64,000 bases of DNA from Serripes groenlandicus. Its lineage: Eukaryota; Mollusca; Bivalvia; Cardiida; Cardiidae. The DNA is taken from the NCBI GenBank assembly GCA_031761405.1, contig JASEVX010000005.1, positions 6,779,724-6,843,723 of the forward strand. Reading direction: 5' to 3'. Positions 10,842-21,459 of the stretch are shown here, one piece after another. The number at the start of each line of letters is the position of its first letter. The stretch's first letter is position 1. The translations under genes and the position numbers were made by a program. The notes beneath the pieces are model-generated. The model was not told the DNA's origin. It saw only the letters and a list, made by a program, of their open reading frames with translations, and searched no databases.

Positions 10842-11223
10842 ATACTAGGGGAAAGTTGTTTGATTATAAGATCTAGTATTCTGGCATCAGGCTTTGTTTT
10901 ATTCCTGCCAATGATCCTGTTGGTGATAGCCATTTGTCTACTATCCCCTCTCAGATACAATCTACTATACATTCAGCATACTTTTGTAAACAGTGTGGAA
11001 AAAGATCAGATTGCACAGCTGAGATGATCAGATAGATTTTAATTTGAAGTGAGTGAAGTTGCCTAAAACTCAAAGAAGACATAACAACAAATGAAATGGG
11101 TTTAGAAGTGTAAGGGTTGAGAGATAATATACACAAAGGTTGTACCATAACAATAATAGACATTTGTTTGTAATTATGTGGTACATAATAATAGAACCAG
11201 GTCTGCTGATTAGGGGTCTTATA

Positions 11224-11436
11224 TAACCCGTTCCCACATGTAGTGGACGCTATCTGACGACTTCTGAAAATATTGTGGCAAAAGGGAGAAATTACTCATG
11301 AGCAATTTCTCCTTTTGCCTCAATGTTTTCTACTGTATCTAATAATGAAACTCTCATATGTGGAGATTTGTCAAATTTTTGCTAACACATTCGCAAATTC
11401 GTCTGCTGAAGATCTGTTGTATGAGTGAAAGGGTTT
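11224..11436 (+). mobile_element. MITE-A, diverged
   Basis: The ends are TAACCCGTTCCCACATGTAG and GTATGAGTGAAAGGGTT. The central hairpin GAAATTACTCATGAGCAATTT is nearly perfect. Confidence 0.65.
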
Positions 11437-11525
11437 ATGTAATCACATACAGTGAAGATTTTGGTTAGCCTGTGTATATGAATTATCACCAGAGACTATA
11501 CTGTTTGTCAATATGATACATAGAC

Positions 11526-11742
11526 TTAAACCTTTCCCTCATAAAGATGCTTTCAGACGCCTATGCAGCAGACAGCTTTTTGAAAACATGGTGACAAAAG
11601 AAGAAATTGCTCAAAATGAGCACCATGTGTCAACTCTTATTCAATTAGTGTTCTTTCATTTAAAGGGATTTTCTGTGCTTTTGCCTAGAGGTTTTAAAAG
11701 TCGTCTGCTGTTCAAGAATTGTTGTATGTAGGAAAGGGTTAA
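11526..11742 (+). mobile_element. MITE-A
   Basis: The left end is TTAAACCTTTCCCTCATAAAG and the right GTATGTAGGAAAGGGTTAA. Part of the right central arm is deleted. Confidence 0.75.
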
Positions 11743-11847
11743 ATGCATATTCTGACAAAAATGTAGAAGTGTAGCCCCACTAGTTGTAAGCTGATGAAAC
11801 TTTAAATGATGCTGAACCTGCCATGTATTGAGACCCACATTGTTAGT

Positions 11848-12125
11848 TGATTGATTGTTTAGTGTTGTAAGCCTCTTTCAACATTTTTTCAGTTATTTCA
11901 CAGCATTTCCTGGGTAAGTTACCAGTACTGCGGATTCATTTATTATGACACCAGCTTGTCAGATGTATAGTTAACTCCGCAACCCTGAGCGCAAATTAGG
12001 GCAGCCATTACTTCCATTTTTAAGGTCTTTGGTATGACCCGGCCGGGGATTGAACTTCCCACACCTCAACTTGTCAGACACAGCTCCTCTGTAATCATTA
12101 CCTAGTGGGTCCATACTAGAGGTAG
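11848..12125 (-). mobile_element. SINE-2 copy, minus strand
   Basis: A GTTGATTGATTG tail leads into TTCAACATTTTTTCAGTTATTT, and CCGGGGATTGAACTTCCCA is a B-box-like region read in reverse. The tRNA head is more decayed than in the copies at 57546 and 58208. Confidence 0.65.
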
Positions 12126-12156
12126 AGTTATACACTCCAACCTAAACTGTCACAGC

Positions 12157-12292
12157 AACCCTTTCTCACTTGCAGACAAATCTTTTAAAACAGCGTTGCA
12201 AAAGGATTATAATGAGCATCTTCTTTTGCTACAATGTTTTCAACCCTTATCACTAAATAAACATTCAATTCAAGAAGTTTCCAATGTGTTTT
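12157..12292 (+). repeat. MITE-A, 3'-truncated
   Basis: It starts AACCCTTTCTCACTTGCAGAC and contains the inner arms, but the right TIR is absent. Confidence 0.5.
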
Positions 12293-12307
12293 AACCCCAA
12301 AGACAGT

Positions 12308-12537
12308 TTAACCCTTTCCCTCATATAGACGCTTTCTGATGCCTCTGTAGCAGACGGCTTTTTGAAAACATAGTGACAAAAGAAGAAATTGCACAAAACG
12401 TGCAATTTCTCCTTTTGCCACAATGTTTTCCACTTTTTCTCAAAGGTTATCCATTCAATTATGGAGATTTTCTATGTTTTGACAAAATACGTTCAAAGTC
12501 GTCTGCTGCAGAATTGTCGTATGAGGGAAAGGGTTAA
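12308..12537 (+). mobile_element. MITE-A, full length (230 bp)
   Basis: Both TTAA-flanked ends are intact and the interior is almost identical to the 494-723 copy. Confidence 0.9.
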
Positions 12538-12539
12538 AG

Positions 12540-12954
12540 TTGTCTACTATAGATTCTTTCTATATGGGAAAGTGTTAATACACTACAAAACTACCTTCAC
12601 CCTGTCACTAATATTGTTTTTCAAAACTTGTCCCCTTTGTAAACTTGTATGTATGTGGAAAACTATGTATCATATTGAAATTTTGAACAATCACTTACGT
12701 GAGAAAAGGAGAAACCTTTCTTCCTTGTAAAATTAATTTACATGTGCTGTTGGGAGTCTGCATTTGGGAATGGCTTTCTTCATTTATTTCAGAAAGAGAA
12801 GAAAACTAGAGAAAATGCTTTCAAACAGGAATTTTTCAAATTACAGAATTCCATCATGTACATAATGAACACCTGAAATACTCCTAAGGATACATTTCGA
12901 GGCTTGCACTGGGTTTCTCAAAGGGTCAGTATCTGATAAATCACAGATGTTGAT
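12540..12954. other. Intron sequence, nothing recognised
   Basis: No exon was found and no repeat is shared with the rest of the window. An isolated TCACGTAAGTG near 12695 looks like a splice donor but has no coding segment beside it. Confidence 0.5.
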
Positions 12955-13054
12955 AAGCTTTTCTAATAAACATTTTTCCTTGATACAGACAACATTTCAT
13001 ATATCAGCTGCAGCCGACTTTTAAAAACATGAAAAGACAGGAGAATTTGTTTTT
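12955..13054 (+). repeat. Left half of a MITE-A split by an insertion
   Basis: CCTTGATACAGAC, ATCAGCTGCAGCCGACTTTT and GAGAATTTG are the MITE left arm. The right arm (AAGCAAGTTCTCCTTTTCCC) resumes at about 13901, after the hairpin-ended element. Confidence 0.6.
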
Positions 13055-13900
13055 TAAAACAAGACTATATCGCTCACCTGATTTAATAGAACTTCAATAG
13101 TTTTCAAAGTTTTTACTCGTTACATATAAGGAAAACAAGCAACCCCCTGGTGGCCTTGTTTTTCAACGGATCAGAATAAATTGAACAACCTTGGCAGAGG
13201 GTCACACAAGGAACATTTGTGCTAAATTATTTTCAAATCGGGCCAGTGATTTAGTACAAGAAGATTACATATAAGGAAAACAAGCCCCGCCCCCTGTCGG
13301 CCATGTGATTTAGTACAAGAAGATTACATAAAAGGAAAACAAGCCCCGCCCCCTGACGGCCATGTTTTTCATTAGATCAAAATAATTTCAACAATCTTGG
13401 TAGAGGGACACCCAAGAAACAATTGTGCCAAATTATTTTTAAATCTGGCAGGTACTTTTGGACAAGATGATTTTTAAAGTTTTTACAGTGCACATATCAG
13501 GAAAACAAGCTCCGCACCCTTGCGGCCATGTTTTTCAACGGATCGGAATAATTTAAACAATCTTGGTAGAGGGTCCCCCAAGGTATATTTGTGAAAATTG
13601 ATTTTCAAATCTGGCCAGTACTTTTGGACAAGAAGATTTTTAAAGTTTTGGCAATTTTCCCCTTTTCTGATGCGGCAGCAACCAAAGTTCCACTTGGAAT
13701 TAAATTCCTTGAACAACTTTAAAAGAGGACCACCTAAGTAACATTCTTGTAAAGTTATTTTGAAATCAGTCCATTGGTTTAGTAGAAGTCATTTGTAGGA
13801 AATTGTTCACAGACAGACGTACAGACGACCCAGGCCGCCGCCGCCGGACGGTGAGTGATCACAAAAGCTCACCTTGCACTTCGTGCTTAGGTGAGCTAAG
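13055..13900 (+). mobile_element. CTCACC-hairpin element (family D) inside a MITE-A
   Basis: The left end reads ATCGCTCACCTGATTT. Inside are four diverged repeats of a unit of about 165 bp, recognisable by CAAGCCCCGCCCCCTG.CGGCCATG. The right end is the stem-loop AGCTCACCTTGCAC TTC GTGCTTAGGTGAGCT at about 13869-13899. The same family occurs at 23108, 33408, 35617, 36880, 41488 and 63680. No coding capacity was seen. Confidence 0.7.
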
Positions 13901-14909
13901 AAGCAAGTTCTCCTTTTCCCACATGATTTCAACTCTGTATCACACATACCTACAAATGACTAGATGATAAAATAGTTTTCCCCATGAGTCTCTAAAAGCA
14001 TTTATAATCCCAGGTAAAGGTGTATTTACACCAGGTACTAGTAGTGGACTTGTCCATTTTATGCATGTCATAATGTTTATACTGAACAGCTGTCAGAAAT
14101 AGATAGACCACTTGTGAAAACCATCATTTATATTCTGGTTAAATATCCTTATTCTTTCATAGGAACTTTTTAATGATATCAAAGATTTTTCAACCTTGCA
14201 TACATCTGAAGAACTTTAAGTGAAAAAAAAAAGAGCTCTGGTTGTCTTTCATGCTATTTAAACAATATGAGTGGGTTCTGAGTTTTGGGACTTTTCAACG
14301 CTGAGCAAGTGGGGATTGAACACTGCTCTTCTGCTCATTTCTAATGATTAAACATAATATAAGCTGTTCCACAAGAAAACCAACATTGTAGACTCAGCGT
14401 TAAGTGTAATCCCGGATCAGCCATAGCATGCTTGACAGGCTAACCCAGACAGACACTTTTTGTTTTGCCTCCTGGGTATTTTCTGTTTCATGAATCATTA
14501 CTCTATACCTCTATCCCCCTAAGATTGAATGTGTTGATCCAGATTAGTCTGCCCGGACTAAGCAGGCTGATCTTGGTCAATACATTACGCAGAGTCCAAA
14601 ATATTGGTTTGCTCATGGAACAGCTCATATTTCTGCGTCATCATGAACATCCTTAGAAAACAGTGAGCATGCAAATACTTAAAACTCTTTACTTATAGAA
14701 AGAACATCTTGACCAATTTCTCAAATTCCCATCTCCAATTTTTACATCTTTTTCCTCTGATAATTTTCAAGCAGCCAAATCTAAAAATGGCTTAAGAGGT
14801 AAACAGTTACTGTTTAGGTAGAATTGTTATTTTTAGACCAATACATGGCATGACTCATAGTCTGGCATGGTTTTGATTATCCAGAATATAAATACCTGTG
14901 AATAAGTAC
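13901..14909. other. Intron sequence, old repeats only
   Basis: A remnant MITE right arm lies at 13901-13960. The 14395-14610 segment (GTGTTGATCCAGATTAGTCTG, GGACTAAGCAGGCTGATC) looks like a decayed inverted-repeat element. No exon was found. Confidence 0.45.
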
Positions 14910-15150
14910 TTAACCCTTTCCCACATACAGCAAATCTGCAGCAGACGACTTTGAAATTGTCTACTAAAAATATGGAAAATCTCTATAACTGTAGGTATAA
15001 TTATAAGTATAATTACTGAAAAAAAGTTGAAAACATTGTGTTAAAAGGAGAAATTGCTTGTTTTGAGCAATTTCTTCTTAAGCCACACTGTTCCCAAATT
15101 TAGCCTGCTGCAAATGAGTCAAAATGAGTCTATATGTGGGAAACGGTTAA
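14910..15150 (-). mobile_element. MITE-A, older subtype
   Basis: TTAA lies at both ends, with termini CCCTTTCCCACATACAGC and CTATATGTGGGAAACGG. It ends 47 bases from the Ser/Tyr-rich exon. Confidence 0.8.
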
Positions 15151-15197
15151 TGAAGCACAAGGAAGTGTGTAATATAACTGAATGGTCTGATACTTAC

Positions 15198-15492
15198 TCT
15201 ATAGGTCACCGGTATGTATCCGCTACTACTCCCAACACTAGATAAACTACTGGTAGATCCAGATCTCGAACTGTACCCAGATCCAAGTCCAGAACTATAG
15301 GGACTACCACTGTATGCACTAGCCCCATGGGCTGACCCGTATGTGTTTCCACTATAGTAGTTACCCGTCGTATATGGGCTACTTAGGGAGTGAGAACTGT
15401 TTGATAAGTTGCCTGCCAGGTTGTGACTGGAGCTCGAACCGGCATACTTGGACAAGGGACTATATCGGAATGACCCGCTGCCATAAGACATA
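15198..15492 (-). CDS. PPP1R12A: MYPT exon 12 in this window: Ser/Tyr/Gly-rich segment
   Basis: The frame has 98 codons, ATG TCT TAT GGC to ATA CCG GTG ACC TAT AGA, and ends at GTAAGTATC in phase 0. That matches the 2901-3035 exon. The product starts MSYGSGSFRYSPLSKYAG and is low-complexity Ser/Gly/Tyr. In MYPT1 a Ser-rich, disordered segment precedes the coiled coil, so the position fits. The start is uncertain. An in-frame TGA lies two codons before the ATG. The only acceptor AG between them (CTGAAG, then T ATG) has no pyrimidine tract and would need a 2-base overhang from the preceding exon. The 33235-33315 exon ends in phase 0 and does not supply one. A small exon may be missing, or this may be an alternative first exon. 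Confidence 0.82.
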
Positions 15493-15649
15493 CTTCAGCC
15501 CACAACAGGTTTTTTTTCGGTAATAATTTGGTCCAGGGTCGAAATAATCTTTTCAAGAGATCATTATTAATAATTGGTACGTTTGTACTGTCTATGACGA
15601 ATATTATGTATTCATTCATATACTCACTGGACCTCTGCAAAACAACGTT

Positions 15650-15785
15650 AAAACTTTCCAATATGCAGACACATTTTATACATCTGCAGCAGATGACTTT
15701 TAAACATGTTGGCAAGAGGAGAATTTGCTCATAATGACCAATTTCACCTTTTTCCGTATTTTGTGCAACTCTTTCCCCATAGAAA
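15650..15785 (+). repeat. MITE-A fragment
   Basis: CATCTGCAGCAGATGACTTTT is followed by AGGAGAATTTGCTCATAATGA. The right half is lost. Confidence 0.5.
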
Positions 15786-15885
15786 TGACATGGTTTCCTC
15801 AATATTGAATCAGATAAACAGTTAGATCACATGTATAACATAGAATCTGTTCTAATTGACAGCCTTACTACTATTCCTTGATTTC

Positions 15886-16092
15886 CAGCATATTTCAAAT
15901 CTGCAGCAGACGGCTTTGTGAAACATAGTGACAAAAGAAGAAATTGCTCAAAACGAGTAATTTCTCCTTTTGCCACAATGTTTTCCACTTTTCGTCATAG
16001 GTTATCTATTCAATTATAGAGATTTTCTATTTTTTGACAAAATATGTTCAAAGTCATCTGCTGCAGAATTGTCGTATTGGGGAAAGGGTTAA
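15886..16092 (+). mobile_element. MITE-A, left TIR lost
   Basis: It runs from CAAATCTGCAGCAGACGGC to GTATTGGGGAAAGGGTTAA. The interior is close to the younger subtype. Confidence 0.75.
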
Positions 16093-16606
16093 AAACATCT
16101 AAAATAGGGAAGAACAACTGATGAATAAATTTTAAAACATTGTGGCAAAAGGAGAAAATGCCTATGTTTTCAAAAAAAGAGTTTGTTGCAAAAGCAAGAC
16201 AGAAAGCATCTTTTAAACACCTATAAAATATAGAAACACTTTCATTTGTCAGCCTTAATGCAGTTCCTTGATTGTCCAACACTTTCTACACAGATTACTC
16301 AAATGGTGTGTGAAATAGTTCATCATTGAAAGTATTTAAGCACTATAATTCCACTTTGTTTATGTTAATTTATAAATGTTACAAGTCTAATTTTTTGTAA
16401 TCCTTCTTGAACACCACATCTTTCACATTCTCACACATTTCCATTCCAAGTAAAGAAAATGTAAATTGATTTGTATCAATAAGATCCAGTAATGTTTCAA
16501 AAGAAAAAGCAAACATTTTTGAAAAAGAAGACATTGCATGTAAAAATAAGAAATGATCTTTCATTCTTTTTACGAAAGTTTATTGTTGTAGAGGGATTAT
16601 TGGGGA

Positions 16607-16836
16607 TTAACTGTTTTCCACATGCATGTTTTTGTGAAGCAGACGAGTTTTGAAAACTGCAGCAGGAGAAATTGTTCAAGAAGAGTAATTTCTCACTTTG
16701 CCACCATGTTTTTAACATTTAATCAATAATTCAACTTTTATTTATAGATTTCTTTTTATTTACATGTATATAATTTTGCCTACAGGTTTTTCCAAAGTCG
16801 TCTGCTGCAAATTTGTTGTATGTGGGAAAGGGATTA
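16607..16836 (+). mobile_element. MITE-A, diverged
   Basis: The left end is decayed (TTAACTGTTTTCCACATGC). The right end is GTATGTGGGAAAGGGATTAA. Confidence 0.65.
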
Positions 16837-16899
16837 AGAAGATCTGGACCTAATAACACTTATTAAGTCCTGAATGATAATCACTTATCTAAATAGGAA

Positions 16900-17255
16900 A
16901 CCCTTTCCCTGATACAGAAGACTACTGAGGCCTCTGTAGCAAACACCTTTTTTTAAATTGGGATTTTACGCCGCTTTCAATCTTTTTTCAGTTATATCTC
17001 AGCAATAGTTTAATTATTCATGATCCCTGGGTAAAGAAACCAGTACAAGGCTAGAAAGTTTGCCTTGTCCAAGGGCACTTTAACACCATGACAGGGAATC
17101 AAACCCGGGACAAACAACTTTGTAAAGCATTGTGAAACAAGGAGAAAATGAGCCATTGTTTCCCACAATGTTTTCAACTATGAAGCTATGCCCACAATTG
17201 TTGAGATTTTCCATTTTTCCATGGATGATTTCAAAGCAGTTGACTTTAAAAATAA
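16900..17255 (+). mobile_element. MITE-A interrupted by SINE-3
   Basis: The left arm, CCCTTTCCCTGATACAGAAG to GTAGCAAACACC, is cut at about 16945. After SINE-3 the arm resumes with ACAACTTTGTAAAGCATTGTG and ends near AAAGCAGTTGACTTT. Confidence 0.65.
16946..17112 (-). mobile_element. SINE-3 with partial tRNA head
   Basis: TTGGGATTTTACGCCGC at the left is the 3' part. GACAGGGAATCAAACCCGGG at about 17091-17110 is a reversed B box (GGTTTGATTCC). The 3' end is T-rich. Confidence 0.7.
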
Positions 17256-17264
17256 CAATAACTG

Positions 17265-17469
17265 TTAACCCTTTCCCTCACATAGATGCTTTCTGATGCT
17301 TCTGCAGCAGACAGCTTTTTGAAAACAAAAGAAGAAATGTTTCCTTTTGCCACAATGTTTTCCACTTTTAGTCATAGGTTATCCATTCAAATATAGAGAT
17401 TTTCTATTTTTTGACATAATATGTTCAAAGTCATCTGCTGCAGAATTGTTGTATGAGGGAAAGGGTTAA
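17265..17469 (+). mobile_element. MITE-A, inner hairpin deleted
   Basis: TTAA ends are intact. The central GAAATTGC...GCAATTTC loop is missing, so it is 205 bp long. Confidence 0.8.
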
Positions 17470-17641
17470 CCCTTTCAGACGCAATGGCAATATTGAGGTT
17501 TTGGTAAACGAAACAGATTCAAGTAAATCTGCTTCTCACCTGAAATCTGCATTGTTTGCCTTTTAGTAATTAAAATATGTCAGAATTCTTTATATTACAT
17601 GAAAAATTGAGTTGACCAATAGTATAATCCTTTTTAACTTT

Positions 17642-17871
17642 TTAACCCTTTCCCTCATATAGATGCTTTCTGACGCCTCTGCAGCAGACAGCTTTTTGAA
17701 AACATAGTGACAAAAGAAGAAATTGCACAAAACGTGCAATTTCTCCTTTTGCCACAATGCCTTCCACTTTTTGTCATAGGTTATTCATTCAATTATGGAG
17801 ATTTTCCATTTTTTGACAAAATACGTTCAAAGTTGTCTGCTGCAGAATTGCCGTATGAGGGAAAGGGTTGA
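17642..17871 (+). mobile_element. MITE-A, full length (230 bp)
   Basis: It is of the younger subtype. The right end is GGGTTGAA instead of GGGTTAA. Confidence 0.87.
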
Positions 17872-18096
17872 ATAAGAGATTCACTAAATCTCCATCCCTT
17901 GCATTGTAGAAATGGCTATTTAATATGCAAGTTTTTGTTTGTTTATTTTTAAATGAGATGAGCGAAAAGTTAAGAAGAAGCGAAAGAATGTCAGAATTCT
18001 AACTTTATACCTGTAATGAAGGATATGTTTTTTCTATTTTGACAAATTCTGTTCTCTGGGTGCAAAGATTAGATTAGATGAAAACATGACTGGATA

Positions 18097-18526
18097 ATTT
18101 AACCCTTTAACTCATATAGACGCTTTCTGATACCTCTGCAGCAGACCCCTTTTTTGAAACATTTTTCTGCAGGCAGGCACATCAATTTTATATTAGGAAA
18201 GGTATCCACAATTTTAAATAAAGGAACAACTTTTCATTTACATAATGTATTTCAACCTATCAAGTGTTTGCATTACAAATTATTACATTAAACCTCATTT
18301 GTCCAGTTTTTCTTACGACACCTGTAGACATAATTTTATGCAACTGAAGCAGAAGACGATTCAAAACATTGTGAAAAGGAGGAATTGCTCATAATAATTT
18401 GTTTCTATTTTTACTACAATTTTCAATAATCATACTTTCATTTAGAGAGATTTTTCAGTATTTTGTCAAGATGTTTTCACAGTTGTCATGGGTACAGATT
18501 TGTTGCGTGTGGTTAAGGATATAGAC
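18097..18526 (+). repeat. Two degenerate MITE-A pieces
   Basis: One is a 70-bp left end from TTTAACCCTTTAACTCATATAG. The other is a decayed copy at about 18316-18526, with AACTGAAGCAGAAGACGATT and ACAGATTTGTTGCGTGTGG. Confidence 0.5.
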
Positions 18527-18643
18527 ATGCTATATTTGCACGCATTAATAAATCGGCTATCAGATACTGAGTCAAAGGTTGAAACTGTTCATACATCTTA
18601 GCACTTATATGCCACACCAATCAGGTATGTAGACTTATGTCAA

Positions 18644-18865
18644 TTAAACACTTTCTCACATAAAGACGCTTTCTGCGCCTTTGCAGCAGACGACTTTTGA
18701 AAACAATGTGGCATGAGAAGAAACTGCTCAAAACAAGCAACTTCTCCTTTTGTCACAATGTTTTCAACCTTTTTTCGGTAATTAAACATTCATTTTGTCC
18801 ATGTGTTTGCCTCGATGTTTTCAAAGTCGTCTGCAGCAGATTTGTTGTATGTTGGAAAGGGTTAA
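18644..18865 (+). mobile_element. MITE-A
   Basis: The ends are TTAAACACTTTCTCACATAAAG and GTATGTTGGAAAGGGTTAA. Confidence 0.75.
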
Positions 18866-19009
18866 ACACTTTCTCAATGTTTCCTCACAGACAGAGAATA
18901 GAGTCAGGCCTAAAATTTCCATATCAGGTAATGGTTATTATAAAGTGGTCTGCTTTTTGAAATAAAAAACTCAAACACATGGAAAATTGATATCTTAATC
19001 CTAACATGG

Positions 19010-19138
19010 GGATGAAAACATAGTTCAGAGCAATTTCTTCTTTAGTCACAATGTTTACAACTCATTCATAAAGTTATACGTTCATTCATGTTTACAAAGT
19101 CGTTTGCTGCAGATTTGTAGTATGTTGGAAAGGGTTAA
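19010..19138 (+). repeat. MITE-A, 5'-deleted
   Basis: It runs from the inner arm to GTAGTATGTTGGAAAGGGTTAA. Confidence 0.55.
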
Positions 19139-20077
19139 AGTATTCATAAAACCACAGTTATCTCAAATACCTGATAAACCCATTCACAAAACTTTTTATT
19201 TTTCTATCCCAGTTCACGGTCAAATTAATCACTTAATAAAAATTAGTTTGCTATTACACAATAAATGATTTGAAGTTGATTACAAAATCTGTAATTTTAA
19301 TCATCAATTAAACAAAATTGGAACAAAAAATACATTTAAGCCTTTCTCACATACAAACATTTTGCAGCAGACAACTGAAGAAAAAAAATGGAAAAAAAAT
19401 TGAAAAATATTTCTGGTAAAGACATGAAAACATCATGGTTAAAGTTTTCTTTTTGTCAATGTATTCCTTCATCAGATATGGATGTGGAAAGATATAAAAT
19501 CTGACAGCTCAGACAAATTGTGTATACATGAGTGACAACTGTAACTCTTCCATTGGTCAAAAGTTTGTAAAATATACACTCATATTTTGATCCCCACCCT
19601 AGAACAGACATGTACATTTAAATAGACAAGTTGCTTATAATGAACACTTTTAATTACTCTTTTTTCTACAATTATTTTCTACTCCCTCTACAAATCATTC
19701 TTTAATTTCTCTAAATTGTTCATTCTTTTGAAATAATCCATTCAATTTGGAATATTATTTATTGAACCATATAATTATGTAATACATCAGTTTCACAACC
19801 ACAAACCAACAGTTACATCATATTTCATGTTCACTACCACATAATATTATATTAATAATTCTCCTGGTTTAAAGAGTCAATATGATACACAGTTCAACTT
19901 CACCTATTACCACAAACTTATCCTTTCTTATGGAAAGTTCAATACACTTAATTATATATACACGGTTTCAGACCCACACAGTAAGCCAGCATGTATACAA
20001 GTCAGCTGCCAAATTATGTACTGCTTGTGCTTCTCCTTATATCCCATCATAGAGAGAGCCCGGAGTATCCATACCTT
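19139..20077. other. Intron sequence, mostly unrecognised
   Basis: There is one very decayed MITE-A trace at about 19338-19490 (TTTAAGCCTTTCTCACATAC). The rest is AT-rich with no exon or repeat match. Confidence 0.5.
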
Positions 20078-20299
20078 CAACCCCTTCCCACATGCAGACA
20101 CAATTTAATGCATCTGCAGCAGACCACTTTTGAAAACATTGAAGAATAAAAGCTCACAATGAGCAATTTCTCATTTGGCAACAATCATTTCAATTCTATT
20201 CAATAATTTGACTTATATTTATCTAGATTTACAATATTTTGCCTGTATGTTTTTTTAAGTTGTCTGCTGCAGATTCTGCTGTATGTGGGAAAGCGTTAA
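20078..20299 (+). mobile_element. MITE-A, older subtype
   Basis: The ends are TCAACCCCTTCCCACATGCAG and GTATGTGGGAAAGCGTTAA. Confidence 0.72.
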
Positions 20300-20442
20300 C
20301 CTTAATAAATAGTTCTATTATAGACCATTCTATAATCTGCAAGCCATGATGCATCATTTCATTTGAAAGAGTAACATTAGAGTTTTATTTCACTGTTAAC
20401 CTGTGTGAATTAAGTCCTCTGCATTGGAAATATTTGCAAATA

Positions 20443-20520
20443 CCCTATCCCACATACAAAAAGTCTGCAGCAGATAACTTCAAATTCATAGTGTCAAAAA
20501 CACGGAAAATCTTTAACAAT
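20443..20520 (-). repeat. Left half of a MITE-A split by an insertion
   Basis: ACCCTATCCCACATACAAAAAG to CACGGAAAATCTTTAACAA is the left part. The right part resumes at about 20884 (AGAAACAGTTCACTTTGAG ... GCAGAAGCCTCAATTCATC) and ends near 20971. Confidence 0.6.
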
Positions 20521-20883
20521 AAGCGCCGTGGAGCACACCAACGCTCTTAAGTTTTTTCTGAGTTGAAAAAGGGGCATTACTGAATAATAATTTAAGAGTT
20601 AATGTTACATTTAAATCTTTGAACAATTTTGAAAGAGGACCACCAAAGGAACATTCCTGTGATGTTTTGTGGAAATTGTTTCTGCGGTTTAGGAGGAGAT
20701 GATGTTTAAAGCTAAAAAATAACACCGGACAGACGACGAACAGTGATCAGAATAGATCACCTTGAGCCTTTGGCTCAGGTGATCTAAAAACGGAATTGGA
20801 TGATGTTTAAAGCTAAAAGCTAAACGACGGACAGAGAGCAATCAGAATAGATCACCTTGAGCCTTTGGCTCAGGTGATCTAAA
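20521..20883 (+). mobile_element. GAGCNCC-type element (family E) with two 3' hairpins, inside a MITE-A
   Basis: It starts near AGCGCCGTGGAGCACACCAACGCTC, a start like those at 32965 and 41045, and has GGGGCATTACTGAATAATAA like the 32965 copy. The 3' stem-loop ATCACCTTGAGCC TTT GGCTCAGGTGAT occurs twice, at about 20755-20785 and 20850-20880, with a 90-bp direct repeat between them. Confidence 0.6.
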
Positions 20884-20971
20884 AAGAAACAGTTCACTTT
20901 GAGAATTTTCTTAATTTTTCATAATGTTGTCTAGTGCAGAAGCCTCAATTCATCTGAAAGTGTTTAGATGA

Positions 20972-21459
20972 TGTAGCTAAAATAGACAATGTAGACCTTG
21001 CTCAGCCTGGACATACATTCAGGCCGATTTTCAGCTACACTCTGGTGATTCATATTGTGAAACTGTAAAAGCAGCATCATTTGATAAAACAACAAGACAT
21101 GGAAATTCCATGAAACCAGGTTTTCTATAATGGAAGGTGTTTAATTAAGAATTAACAGATCTGTCAAATCTTTCTGTTAATAGTTTATCAAAGCTAGTAA
21201 TTCAAGTAACAGGGAATATTTCTATTGATGAATAATCATAATTACTTTGTCAATTAAATATATCACAATTCTATCTAACAAATATCAGTTCAATACAGTC
21301 AATCGTGTGTTGATGGCCTCATTTATTAAGAACATATCATAGATAACAGATATTAAGCAACCTTTTGTTGTAAGCAGCCACATTTTAGGATCCCTAATGC
21401 CAGGTTGATAATCAGTGATCTGCCTTAACCCTTTACTTGATAGTAACACGTTTATGCCT
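20972..21459. other. Intron sequence, nothing recognised
   Basis: No repeat match, exon or RNA gene was seen. Confidence 0.5.

Noticed and set aside
12389..12730. 113-codon plus-strand ORF
   Set aside because: Most of it is MITE-A sequence. The same peptide pieces (KYVQSRLLQNCRMRERVK) appear wherever the MITE is inserted.
15383..15802. 139-codon minus-strand ORF overlapping the Ser/Tyr-rich exon
   Set aside because: It is in another frame and partly MITE-A. The Ser/Tyr-rich frame has the composition, donor phase and family position expected of MYPT.
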